This document shows, in pieces, positions 7,306-15,143 of a DNA stretch of 22,304 nucleotides; position 1 is the first letter of the stretch; every line of letters starts with the position of its first letter. Source of the DNA: Phycisphaerales bacterium UBA1910 (GTDB taxonomy: Bacteria > Planctomycetota > Phycisphaerae > Phycisphaerales > UBA1924). The stretch spans positions 146,048 through 168,351 of the forward strand of contig DDGE01000036.1 of the NCBI GenBank assembly GCA_002337545.1. Reading direction: 5' to 3'. The notes under the pieces are model-generated. The model did not search any database. It was not told the DNA's origin and saw only the letters and a list, made by a program, of their open reading frames with translations. A program made the translations under genes and the position numbers.

Positions 7306-8856
7306 TTGGGTAGATCCATCGGACTCATCCTCGGCGATCAGCTCGACGCGTCCTACCCCGACGCGCTCGGACTCAACAAGGACACCGATCGCATCCTCAT
7401 GCTCGAGGTGACCAACGAGTCCACCTCTCCCCCGAGTCACATCCAGCGCACTGTCCTCTTCCTCTCCGCGATGCGCCACCACGCCCAGGCACTGTCTGAC
7501 GACGGGTGGGATGTCGAGTACATCGATCTCAATCACCGGGGCAACACACAGCGATTCGACGACGAGATCGCCCGCCAGCTCAATATGAAGAAGCTCGACG
7601 CGGACAAGCTCGTCTGCATCGAGCCCGCCGATCACCGTGTTCGTGGGCAGATCGAAGCCGCGTGCGAGCGGGCAGAGGTGGAACTCGAGTTCATCGACGA
7701 CCCGCATTTCCTCACGCCCATCGGCGAGTTCGAGCAGTGGGCACGCGATCGCAAAGAGCTCATGATGGAGTACTTCTACCGCTGGCAGCGTAAGCGACTC
7801 GATGTGCTCATGGACGGCAAAGACCCCGTCGGGGGCGAGTGGAACTACGACAAAGAGAACCGCAAGGCCTTCAAATCCGCGCCCGACACCCCGAGCATCC
7901 CCGAATACTCCATCGACGAGATCACTGAGCAGGTCATCGAGGATGTCCGCAAACACCTGCCCGATCTGCCAGGCTCGATGGATTCGTTCAACTGGCCCGT
8001 CACCCGGCGTCAAGCCACCCACGCGCTCAACGATTTCATCAAGCATCGGCTACCCAACTTCGGGGATCATCAGGACGCGATGTGGACGGGCGAATCAACG
8101 CTCAATCACTCGCTGCTCTCCTCCTCGATCAATCTCAAGCTCCTCAATCCACGCGAGGTGATGGAGAAGGCGATCGAGGCTTACGAATCTGGGGACGCAC
8201 CGATCAACGCGGTGGAGGGGTTCGTGCGACAGATCATCGGGTGGCGAGAGTTCATTCGAGGCGTCTACTACACCCAAGCCCCGGAGTACGCCGAGTCCAA
8301 CGCCCTCAATACCCACGGCGATCTCCCCGAGTTCTATTGGACGGGCGATACAGACATGAAGTGCATGTCCGAAGCCATCGGATCAGTCCTCAACTACGGG
8401 TATGGGCATCACATCGCGCGTCTCATGGTCACTGGCAACTTCGCGCTCCTCGCGGGGGTCGAGCCCCAACAGGTCAACGATTGGTACCGGGGGATGTATG
8501 TGGACGCGATCGATTGGGTCACGACGCCCAACACGATCGGGATGGCGCTCTACGCGGACGGGGGTGTCGTTGGGACCAAGCCGTATGTTTCGAGTGGCAA
8601 GTACATCCATCGGATGAGCAACTACTGCAAGCATTGCCCATTCGATGTCAACAAAAAAGTTGGTGACGATGCATGCCCATTCAATGCGATGTATTGGGCG
8701 TTCCTCGATCGCAACAAGGACCATTTCAAGAACAATCGCAGGATGGGGTTGGTGCTGAAAAACCTCGATAGAATGTCCAAAAACGAGCTTGTTGAACTCA
8801 CAAACTCCGTCAATGCAAACCGCGAGAAGTGGGGCGTCGGGTCGATCGACGCGTGA
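7306..8856 (+). CDS. phrB: Iron-sulfur bacterial cryptochrome/photolyase (FeS-BCP, PhrB type)
   Basis: A 516-residue flavoprotein of the deoxyribodipyrimidine photolyase-related family, whose studied member PhrB repairs (6-4) photoproducts in light using FAD, a lumazine antenna and a 4Fe-4S cluster. The four cluster cysteines are C353, C441, C444 and C457, each three residues beyond those recalled for Agrobacterium PhrB (350, 438, 441, 454). Other landmarks are N-terminal IGLILGDQL, FNWPVTRRQA, FVRQIIGWREFIRGVYY and GYGHHIARLMV. The TTG start at 7306 is chosen because the LILGDQL strand precedes the first ATG (7399) and GAGAGGG lies five bases upstream. It is very probably cotranscribed with the his operon. 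A repair role is inference from the family. Confidence 0.92.
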   Translation: MGRSIGLILGDQLDASYPDALGLNKDTDRILMLEVTNESTSPPSHIQRTVLFLSAMRHHAQALSDDGWDVEYIDLNHRGNTQRFDDEIARQLNMKKLDADKLVCIEPADHRVRGQIEAACERAEVELEFIDDPHFLTPIGEFEQWARDRKELMMEYFYRWQRKRLDVLMDGKDPVGGEWNYDKENRKAFKSAPDTPSIPEYSIDEITEQVIEDVRKHLPDLPGSMDSFNWPVTRRQATHALNDFIKHRLPNFGDHQDAMWTGESTLNHSLLSSSINLKLLNPREVMEKAIEAYESGDAPINAVEGFVRQIIGWREFIRGVYYTQAPEYAESNALNTHGDLPEFYWTGDTDMKCMSEAIGSVLNYGYGHHIARLMVTGNFALLAGVEPQQVNDWYRGMYVDAIDWVTTPNTIGMALYADGGVVGTKPYVSSGKYIHRMSNYCKHCPFDVNKKVGDDACPFNAMYWAFLDRNKDHFKNNRRMGLVLKNLDRMSKNELVELTNSVNANREKWGVGSIDA

Positions 8857-8908
8857 GTGACTACACAGAGTCTTCACGATGAAAATGGAAAAAATCCTCC
8901 ATCCGCGT

Positions 8909-8936
8909 TTGACGCGTTGCCGATGATGGGTAGTGT
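8909..8936 (+). promoter_or_regulatory. Candidate promoter of the lysW operon leader
   Basis: TTGACG (8909-8914), identical to the -35 box of the his promoter, is followed after 16 bases by TAGTGT (8931-8936), which has only the three best-conserved -10 positions. Transcription would start near 8943, just before the ATG at 8947. Between the leader stop and lysW no TANNNT hexamer occurs, so lysW transcription has to come from upstream of the terminator. Confidence 0.4.
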
Positions 8937-8946
8937 TGGAGCAGCA

Positions 8947-9048
8947 ATGAACCACCTCATGACCAAAAAAGCGAAACAGGTCAAAGCCAAAGGCGCCACG
9001 AGCGTTTGGGCTGTGACTGTCGCTTGGGTCGATGAGCTGCTCCACTAA
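8947..9048 (+). CDS. Candidate lysine-rich leader peptide of the lysW operon
   Basis: A 33-codon ORF opening MNHLMTKKAKQVKAK has five lysine codons, all AAA, within nine codons (8965-8991), although lysine in the neighbouring genes is mostly AAG. It contains no arginine. GGAG (8938-8941) stands five bases before the ATG. An internal ATG at 8959 would give a 29-residue version, and the frame extends upstream to a GTG at 8857, directly after the photolyase stop and in the same frame. Together with a terminator 28 bases after its stop and the lysine-type genes downstream, it looks like a sensing peptide for lysyl-tRNA supply, parallel to the his leader in this window. It could instead be a small basic protein or chance ORF. 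Confidence 0.45.
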   Translation: MNHLMTKKAKQVKAKGATSVWAVTVAWVDELLH

Positions 9049-9090
9049 GAGCAACCAGATCGAACTCAGACCGACGCACCCCCGACGCTC
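9000..9090 (+). promoter_or_regulatory. Candidate lys antiterminator pairing
   Basis: GAGCGT (9000-9005) is complementary to ACGCTC (9085-9090) in the terminator loop. A T-G wobble and, after one bulged T, GGG (9008-9010) with CCC (9081-9083) extend the duplex into the terminator 5' arm. Its formation would prevent the terminator. The proposed segment starts nine bases after the last Lys codon. A weakness is that the leader stop (9046) lies well beyond it, so a terminating ribosome would not cover it. Confidence 0.3.
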
Positions 9091-9112
9091 ACGCCCGGGG
9101 GTGTTTTTCTTT
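9077..9112 (+). terminator. Strong intrinsic terminator between phrB and lysW
   Basis: CACCCCCG (9077-9084) pairs perfectly with CGGGGGTG (9096-9103) around an 11-base loop and is followed by TTTTTCTTT. It ends the his-phrB transcript, and may also act as the attenuator of the lysW operon, since no promoter-like -10 box is found between it and lysW. Confidence 0.92.
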
Positions 9113-9176
9113 GTCCATCCAGAACCGGAACCCAAAACCAACCAGTTCCCAGAACACAACCACAGGAGTCAACACC

Positions 9177-9359
9177 ATGTCCACCGCAACCATCACCGCA
9201 ACCTGCCCCGAATGCGACGCAACCGTGAACTTCGATCGCGCCCCGCTCAACGGCGAGATCGCCCGCTGCACCGATTGCTCCGCGGAACTCGAAGTCATCA
9301 ACACCGACCCGATCACCCTCGAGCTCGCCCCCGAGGTCGAAGAGGACTGGGGCGAGTAA
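9177..9359 (+). CDS. lysW: Amino-group carrier protein LysW
   Basis: A 60-residue acidic zinc-ribbon protein. CPEC near the N-terminus and CTDC about 20 residues later hold the metal; the C-terminal EEDWGE is the diagnostic LysW tail whose last glutamate is ligated to the amino group of alpha-aminoadipate (or glutamate) so the side chain can be reduced without cyclising. The acidic body is the docking surface for LysX, LysZ, LysY and LysK. The ATG at 9177 has AGGAG eight bases upstream; an upstream ATG at 9111 overlaps the terminator T-run and is rejected. First gene of the cluster; lysX follows after 50 bases. Confidence 0.95.
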   Translation: MSTATITATCPECDATVNFDRAPLNGEIARCTDCSAELEVINTDPITLELAPEVEEDWGE

Positions 9360-9409
9360 TCACGATCCAGCACGCACTCAACGCACACCCACACACGGAG
9401 CAACACCCC

Positions 9410-10378
9410 ATGCGGATCGCGATGACCTACACCAGACTGCGTGTCGAAGAGCGGATGCTCATCGACGCGTTCGAAGACCTCGGGGCGGATGTCACCCCGA
9501 TCGATCTTCGGACCGTGGTGTTCAACCCCACATCACTCGGCGAGTGGGCACAATACGATGCGGTCTTCGATCGCTCGTTGAGTCTCACCAACACCCTCAC
9601 GAGCATACGGATCCTTGAGTCATTGGGTGTGCGTTGCATCAACCCGCTTCACGCGATCGAGACCTGCGCCGACAAGCTCGCGACGACCCTCGCGTTCATC
9701 CGTGCGGGCGTCCCAACCCCCGAGGTTCGAGTCGCAGTCGATTCCGATTCGGGGCTCGACGCGATCGAGCAGCTCGGGTACCCCTGCGTGCTCAAGCCCA
9801 CCGTGGGGTCGTGGGGGCGTCTGGTCTCGCGGATCAACGATCGAGACGCGGCGGAATCGATTCTTGAGCACCGCGAGGTCCTCGGGTCCGTCAACCATTC
9901 GGTGGTCTACGCCCAAGAGCACATCAACAAGCCCGACCGTGACATCCGCGTATTCGTCGTCGGCGGGAACGCGATCGCCGCGATCGAGCGCCGATCCGAA
10001 CACTGGCTCACCAACACCGCCCGCGGCGCCGTCGCGGCCGGCATGGAAGTCACCCCTGAACTCGCGGACCTGTCCACTCGGGCGGTTGCGTCGGTCGGGG
10101 CGGATATCGCCGCGGTTGATCTGCTCGAATGCCCCAGCCGCGGGCTGCTTGTGAACGAGATCAACCACTCGATGGAGTTCCGCAACTCAACAACAACCAC
10201 CGGTGTCGACATCCACCGCGTCGTCGCGCAGCACACACTCGACATCGCACAAGCACACGCATCGCAGGCCGCGGGCGACGGGGACATCCATCCCGTTCAA
10301 CGCGCCTGCGATGCATCGATTGACGGAGAGGGAGCGGGTTCGTCGGGTACGCCTGAGAGAGAGGGCGTGCTCGCATGA
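9410..10378 (+). CDS. lysX: LysW-alpha-aminoadipate (or glutamate) ligase
   Basis: An ATP-grasp ligase of 322 residues that joins the amino group of the substrate to the C-terminal glutamate of LysW. Visible features are YPCVLKPTVGSWGRLVS (ATP-grasp lysine and glycine loop), QEHINKPDRDIRVFVVG, a NTARGA segment, and the metal-binding LLVNEINHSMEFRNS followed by TTTTGVDIH. The last stretch resembles what I recall of Thermus LysX, favouring aminoadipate over glutamate, but the assignment is not certain. A tail of roughly 45 residues, rich in Ala and Gly, follows the usual end of the family. The ATG at 9410 has GGAG nine bases upstream; the frame is open further upstream through lysW but unrelated. 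It overlaps lysY by ATGA. Confidence 0.9.
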   Translation: MRIAMTYTRLRVEERMLIDAFEDLGADVTPIDLRTVVFNPTSLGEWAQYDAVFDRSLSLTNTLTSIRILESLGVRCINPLHAIETCADKLATTLAFIRAGVPTPEVRVAVDSDSGLDAIEQLGYPCVLKPTVGSWGRLVSRINDRDAAESILEHREVLGSVNHSVVYAQEHINKPDRDIRVFVVGGNAIAAIERRSEHWLTNTARGAVAAGMEVTPELADLSTRAVASVGADIAAVDLLECPSRGLLVNEINHSMEFRNSTTTTGVDIHRVVAQHTLDIAQAHASQAAGDGDIHPVQRACDASIDGEGAGSSGTPEREGVLA

Positions 10379-11409
10379 ACCCCGTTCGTGTTTCCATCGT
10401 CGGCGGATCCGGGTACACAGGCGGCGAGCTCATGCGGCTCCTCCTGTCCCACCCCAACACCGAGATCGCCCAGGTCACATCGCGCAAGCTCAAGGGCTTG
10501 CCTGTCTTCCGCTCGCATCCAAACCTCCGCGGGCATCTCGATGTCAACTTCTGCACACCCGACGAGATCGAACCCTGCGATGTGCTCTTCCTGTGCATGC
10601 CGCACGGGAAGGCATCAACCGAGATCGATCGTTGGCGCGACATCGCACCCCTGATCATCGATCTCTCCGCGGACTTCCGCCTCCGTGATCCGCAGCGATA
10701 CGAGCACTGGTACAACGAGGCCCACCCGAACCCCGACGCGCTCGCAACAGCGCAGTACGGGCTCCCCGAAGTCAACCGCGAGAATCTATCCGGCGCATCC
10801 CTGATTTCCGGCGTCGGGTGCAACGCCACCGCGATGACCCTGGCGCTCAAGCCCCTCGCGGACGCGGGGTTGATCCGCCGAGCGATCTGCGATGTCAAGG
10901 TCGGTTCGTCCGAAGCCGGCGCCGATCCTAGCGCCGGGTCGCACCACCCCGTCCGCGCACGCACCGCACGCACCTACAGCGCATCGGGGCACCGCCACCT
11001 CGCGGAGGTCGAGCAGAACCTGGGCCCGGATATCGATGTCGATGCAACCATCACCGCGATCGACATGGTGCGAGGCGTTCTCTGCACCGCGCACATCGAA
11101 CCGACCGAGCGACTCGAAACCAAGAACCTCTGGAAGCTCTTCCGCGGCGCGTACAACGATGAACCATTCGTCCGCATCGTTGCGGATCGTCAGGGCCCGC
11201 ACAAGTTCCCCGATCCACGCATCCTTGTCGGGTCGAACCACGCGGATGTCGGGTTCTCGATCGACGAGCGTTCCGAGCGCATCATCACCTTCTGCGCCAT
11301 CGACAACCTGGTAAAGGGGGCTGCGGGTTCCGCGGTCCAATCCATGAACATCGCGTTGGGGTTGCCCGAGACCACCGGGCTCACCTTCCCCGGCTTGCAC
11401 CCCGCGTAA
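10375..11409 (+). CDS. lysY: LysW-aminoadipate semialdehyde-forming reductase (ArgC-like)
   Basis: A 344-residue NADPH-dependent reductase of the ArgC/LysY family that reduces the LysW-bound acyl phosphate to the semialdehyde. The Rossmann loop is VSIVGGSGYTGGELMRLLLSHP, the catalytic cysteine is C149 in ISGVGCNATAMT, and SSEAGADPSAGSHHPVR plus AGSAVQSMNIALGLPE are family segments. On sequence alone it could be ArgC acting on N-acetylglutamyl phosphate, but its position between lysX and lysZ places it in the LysW pathway. It starts inside the lysX stop and is followed by lysZ after 18 bases. Confidence 0.9.
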   Translation: MNPVRVSIVGGSGYTGGELMRLLLSHPNTEIAQVTSRKLKGLPVFRSHPNLRGHLDVNFCTPDEIEPCDVLFLCMPHGKASTEIDRWRDIAPLIIDLSADFRLRDPQRYEHWYNEAHPNPDALATAQYGLPEVNRENLSGASLISGVGCNATAMTLALKPLADAGLIRRAICDVKVGSSEAGADPSAGSHHPVRARTARTYSASGHRHLAEVEQNLGPDIDVDATITAIDMVRGVLCTAHIEPTERLETKNLWKLFRGAYNDEPFVRIVADRQGPHKFPDPRILVGSNHADVGFSIDERSERIITFCAIDNLVKGAAGSAVQSMNIALGLPETTGLTFPGLHPA

Positions 11410-11427
11410 AAAAACTGAGAGAGCACC

Positions 11428-12282
11428 ATGAGCAACACACCACACACCATCGTGATCAAGGTCGGAGGCGGCGAAGGCATCGACCCCACCAACCTCACCA
11501 ACGAGATCGCCGAGCTCACCCGCTCAGGAATCCGGGTCGTCCTCGTGCACGGCGGATCTCACGAAACCAATGTCCTCGCCGAAGCCCTCGGGCACCCAAC
11601 CCAGACCATCACCTCCCCGTCCGGGCACCAGTCCCGACGCACCGACCGCCAAACGCTCGAGATCTTCGAGATGGTCTACTGCGGGAAGGTCAACAAGGCC
11701 GTCGTCGAGTCGCTCCGCGGGGCGGGCGTGGACGCAGTCGGCTTCTCCGGCATCGATGCGGGGATCTGGACCGGCAAGCGCAAGAGTGCGATCCGCGCTG
11801 TAGACGACGAAGGACGCACCATGATCATCCGCGATGATCTCACCGGGCGTGTCGAGTCTGTGGACGCCGCGTTCCTCGAAACCATCATGTCGCTCGGCCG
11901 CATCCCCGTGCTCACCCCACCCGCGATTACACCCGACGGGATCGCGATCAATGTGGACGCCGATCGCGCCGCCGCCGCAACCGCCGCGGCGCTCGACGCC
12001 GACGAGCTGCTGCTGCTTTCCAATGTTCCCGGGCTCCTCCGTGATCACACCGATGCGGATTCACTCATCGAATCCGTTGATATAGATGGACTCGAAGACG
12101 CCCGCCAGGCCGCGAAGGGACGCATGAAGAACAAGGTCCTCGCGGCGGAAGAAGCACTCGCCGGCGGCGTCTCCCGCGTCGTCATCGGCAGCGCTGGGGG
12201 GGATACCCCGATCGCCAACGCCCGGGCAGGGCAGGGAACGACCTTCAGTCAAGCGACAAGCACAACGCAGGTAAACGCATGA
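11428..12282 (+). CDS. lysZ: LysW-aminoadipate kinase (ArgB-like)
   Basis: A 284-residue amino-acid kinase family protein that phosphorylates the side-chain carboxylate of LysW-bound aminoadipate. Landmarks are IVIKVGGGEGID at the N-terminus, VLVHGGSHETNVLAEALG, NVDADRAAAATAAALDADELLLLSNVPGLL, and GRMKNKVLAAEEALAGGVSRVVI near the end. The ArgB-like architecture is complete. GAGAGAG lies four bases before the ATG. It overlaps lysK by ATGA. Substrate identity (aminoadipate versus glutamate) follows from the cluster, not from this sequence. Confidence 0.9.
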   Translation: MSNTPHTIVIKVGGGEGIDPTNLTNEIAELTRSGIRVVLVHGGSHETNVLAEALGHPTQTITSPSGHQSRRTDRQTLEIFEMVYCGKVNKAVVESLRGAGVDAVGFSGIDAGIWTGKRKSAIRAVDDEGRTMIIRDDLTGRVESVDAAFLETIMSLGRIPVLTPPAITPDGIAINVDADRAAAATAAALDADELLLLSNVPGLLRDHTDADSLIESVDIDGLEDARQAAKGRMKNKVLAAEEALAGGVSRVVIGSAGGDTPIANARAGQGTTFSQATSTTQVNA

Positions 12283-13445
12283 ATACCAACCCCGATCGCG
12301 ACCGACTTTCGCCCGAAGCCCAGATCCTGTACGATGTGGTGTCCACGCCGAGCGTGTCCGGAGACGAACGGAACGCCGCGGGTGTGTTTGTGCGCCACGC
12401 GTCGGCGCTGGGTCTGGATGCACACATCGACGATGCGGGCAACGCGATCGCCCTTCGTTCAACTGTCAATCAAGGCGACGCGCGATCTGATCGCGCCGTT
12501 CAGATCGCCCTCCTTGGTCACATCGACACGGTTTCGGGGTATATCCGTGTCAGGACCGAGGGGGGCGATCTCTACGGGCGCGGCAGCGTCGATGCGAAAG
12601 GGCCGCTCTGTGCGATGCTCCTAGCCGCATCCCGCGCGGATCTGCCGGAGGGGATTGATCTCCGTGTCGCGGGCGCGGTGGGGGAGGAAACCGCGGGGTC
12701 GATCGGCGCGCGGCACCTCGCGCCGCAATGGCGGCCCGACGCGTGCATCATCGGCGAGCCCTCCGGGTTCGACGGCGTCACCCTCGGGTACAAGGGGCGA
12801 TTGCTCATGACAGCCCGGGCCACATGCCCCAACACCCACACCGCAGGGCAGCAGCTCTCCGCGTGCGATCAGATCCACGCGTTCTGGGGACGAATCCTCG
12901 ATCGCGCCTCGTCGTTCAACGAAGGAATCAAGGGTGCGTTCTACCAGATCCAAGCCACCCTCCGCGAGCTCGCATCCACGAGCAACGGGCTCGAACAGCA
13001 CGCACGGCTCGAAGCCGGATTCCGTCTACCCCCGGAAGTATCGCCAAAGCAGCTCATCGAGATCCTCCATAACCTTCGCAATGAGCAGCACAACGCGCAC
13101 CCGGAACTCCGCATCGATCTCACATTCGAAGGCCCGGAAGTCGCACACGCGACGGACCGATCAGACCCCGTCGTCCGGGCGCTCAGCAGTGCCATCCGTG
13201 CCGAAGGGTACCGACCCCGACCCAAGCTCAAAACCGGAACCGCGGACCTCAATGTTGTCGCGCCCATCTGGAAGTGCCCGATCGCGGCCTACGGCCCGGG
13301 CGACAGCGCACTCGATCACACTCCCAACGAGCACATCAATCTGGACGAGTACCATCGATCGATCGATATCCTCACGCGTGCGATCGAATCGCTCGCCCGC
13401 GAGTTGATGACCTCGAATCAGGATTCATCGCTCGCGTCGGTCTGA
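12279..13445 (+). CDS. lysK: LysW-lysine (or ornithine) hydrolase, M20 family
   Basis: A 388-residue M20-type zinc carboxypeptidase that frees lysine (or ornithine) from LysW in the last step. Metal and catalytic motifs are GHIDTVSG, GRGSVDAKGPLCAML, GAVGEETAGSIG, GEPSG and a terminal DHTPNEHI. KTGTADLNVV is characteristic of the LysK/ArgE-type subgroup. Its start overlaps lysZ by ATGA. The final 28 bases overlap the tail of the histidine kinase gene on the other strand. The aminotransferase LysJ, needed for the preceding step, is not in the cluster. Confidence 0.9.
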   Translation: MNTNPDRDRLSPEAQILYDVVSTPSVSGDERNAAGVFVRHASALGLDAHIDDAGNAIALRSTVNQGDARSDRAVQIALLGHIDTVSGYIRVRTEGGDLYGRGSVDAKGPLCAMLLAASRADLPEGIDLRVAGAVGEETAGSIGARHLAPQWRPDACIIGEPSGFDGVTLGYKGRLLMTARATCPNTHTAGQQLSACDQIHAFWGRILDRASSFNEGIKGAFYQIQATLRELASTSNGLEQHARLEAGFRLPPEVSPKQLIEILHNLRNEQHNAHPELRIDLTFEGPEVAHATDRSDPVVRALSSAIRAEGYRPRPKLKTGTADLNVVAPIWKCPIAAYGPGDSALDHTPNEHINLDEYHRSIDILTRAIESLARELMTSNQDSSLASV

Positions 13446-15100
13446 GTGTCCGGCTCATCGACAATGGGGAAGGTTATGGTGACCGAGGTTCCCACCCCGG
13501 GCATGGAATCAAGTTCGAGCTTCCCGTCAGCGTCACGCACGATAGTGGACACGATCGACAGGCCGAGCCCAGTTCCTTTCCCGCGAGTTTTGGTCGTAAA
13601 GAACGGGTCTGTAACATGTGGCAGGTGCTCTGGTGGGATCCCCTTCCCATGATCCGACACGGTCAGCTTCGCGTGTGTATCAGTGGTGTAGACCTTGACA
13701 TCGATCGGGCTTCCCGGGGTCGATGCATCCAACGCATTCAGGATCAGATTCTCCATCAGTCGGGTGATCTCATTACGCGAGGCGTTGACCCACGCTGGCG
13801 ATTCCGGAACACGGATGCTGACCTGATGCCCCTTGCGATCGAACTGCTCGATCACTTCCCTGCTGGCCTCAACCCCTGCACACAGATCGGAAACCCGGTA
13901 GTCGTTGCGTAGATCGTGCGCGTCTTCGCGCGCATACATCAGGAGTGTGCTCGTGAGCGTATGAGCGCCATCCGCGATTTCGCCGATCCCGTCGACTGCA
14001 TTCCGGACTCGCTCGTCTTCTCCCTTGATATGTGCCCTGAGGATGCTCAGATACGAACGCAACGCCATTGTCAAGTTTCCAAAGTCGTGAGCAACCCCGT
14101 TCGCCATTGTTCCCAATGACAACGCCCGCTCTGCTTGACGCAGTTGCTTCTCGGTCGCGAGTCGTTGCTCGTATTGCACGCGGATGTTGTCGAGCAATGA
14201 AGCGACAAAGAGGATCGTCAGCAGGCTCGGCACGATAAAACCTTGCGCGATCAGAACATTCTCTACTGGCGGACGATCGGCCACATGGAACGGGCCACGC
14301 TCCATGCTGATCCCGATGATGATGATGGTGAGCAGCACATTTGACGCAATGGTCAGCATCACCACACCAAATCGCGCGATCGCCCACGCGAGCAGAATGA
14401 TGATGACCAGATACTGATAGAGATATACATAGGTTGCGCCGCTGGTCGTGACGAAAAGAAACACACACACCAAGGTCAACGCCGCAAGATACAACGGCGC
14501 TTCCCGTTTGTGCTTGATCACAGGCGATCTCTCGCCCCAGCGATTGGCGATCACGATGATCGGTGTGGCATACGCGAGTAAACCGGATATACCCGAATAA
14601 CTCCATTGAAGCACACGGTTCGTCAGGTGGATCTCATCTGAGAAAAAGGCCGCTGCGGACCAAAGGACAAAGGCAAGACAAACCATATTGGCGAAAACCG
14701 CTACGCCCGCATACACGCCCAATGATCGCATATCGCCGATCGGGTTCCGTTCTCGGATGAACCTCCGGATAACCAGGGCAAAAATCACCCCAGATAGGGG
14801 GTTGTAAATGAGCTTGATAAAGAGGATGACAGTCCCGATTTGGGATCCGAGCGGATCACGCATGACCTGAAACACGATCTGATCGATCAGTATCAGTATG
14901 ATGATCATCGAAGGCCAATGCCGACGATGAGTGACCGCAAGCAGCCCCCCATACACCCCGGCGCACGGCCAGATGACACTCGAAGTTGAGACACCATAGA
15001 AGGTTGTGTACCCGATGAGTTCGGAGATCAGAATCGCAAGCCCATACAGGGCGTAGAATCGAATCGTGCGAGTTGTACCACGAGGATCAAGTGTGATCAT
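13418..15100 (-). CDS. MASE1-type membrane sensor histidine kinase
   Basis: A 560-residue sensor. Residues 10-310 or so contain about eight hydrophobic segments resembling a MASE1 integral membrane sensor, including WPCAGVYGGLLAVTHRRHWPS. A short linker with YEQRLATEKQLRQAERA leads to the dimerisation box MANGVAHDFGNLTMAL with phospho-acceptor H338. The ATPase domain follows, with N-box ENLILNALDAS, G1 VSDHGKGIPPEH, F-box FFTTKTRGKGTGLGLSI. The signal is unknown. It is divergent from the response regulator gene at 15221 and is its likely partner. ACTATA (15121-15126; TATAGT on this strand) may be its -10 box. The ATG at 15100 has only a weak GGACGAG upstream. Its 3' end overlaps lysK by 28 bases tail to tail. 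Confidence 0.88.
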   Translation of the reverse strand: MITLDPRGTTRTIRFYALYGLAILISELIGYTTFYGVSTSSVIWPCAGVYGGLLAVTHRRHWPSMIIILILIDQIVFQVMRDPLGSQIGTVILFIKLIYNPLSGVIFALVIRRFIRERNPIGDMRSLGVYAGVAVFANMVCLAFVLWSAAAFFSDEIHLTNRVLQWSYSGISGLLAYATPIIVIANRWGERSPVIKHKREAPLYLAALTLVCVFLFVTTSGATYVYLYQYLVIIILLAWAIARFGVVMLTIASNVLLTIIIIGISMERGPFHVADRPPVENVLIAQGFIVPSLLTILFVASLLDNIRVQYEQRLATEKQLRQAERALSLGTMANGVAHDFGNLTMALRSYLSILRAHIKGEDERVRNAVDGIGEIADGAHTLTSTLLMYAREDAHDLRNDYRVSDLCAGVEASREVIEQFDRKGHQVSIRVPESPAWVNASRNEITRLMENLILNALDASTPGSPIDVKVYTTDTHAKLTVSDHGKGIPPEHLPHVTDPFFTTKTRGKGTGLGLSIVSTIVRDADGKLELDSMPGVGTSVTITFPIVDEPDTQTDASDES

Positions 15101-15143
15101 GTCTATCTCGTCCAGAATCCACTATAGAAATCGCTAAGATACA

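Noticed and set aside
8857..9048. Extension of the photolyase past its TGA into the same-frame ORF
   Set aside because: The photolyase ends at a normal family length and there is no context for stop-codon readthrough; the shared frame is likely chance, and the 3' part is better explained as a leader peptide.
9113..9176. A dedicated lysW promoter downstream of the terminator
   Set aside because: TTGTCC is present at 9111-9116 but the stretch contains no TA dinucleotide, so no -10 box is possible by consensus.
2276..14383. Seven copies of GCGATCGC (starting at 2276, 2444, 2519, 6576, 9971, 12444, 14376), like the cyanobacterial HIP1 repeat
   Set aside because: Every copy is within a gene and in frame encodes Ala-Ile-Ala with the favoured codons, so codon use explains it.
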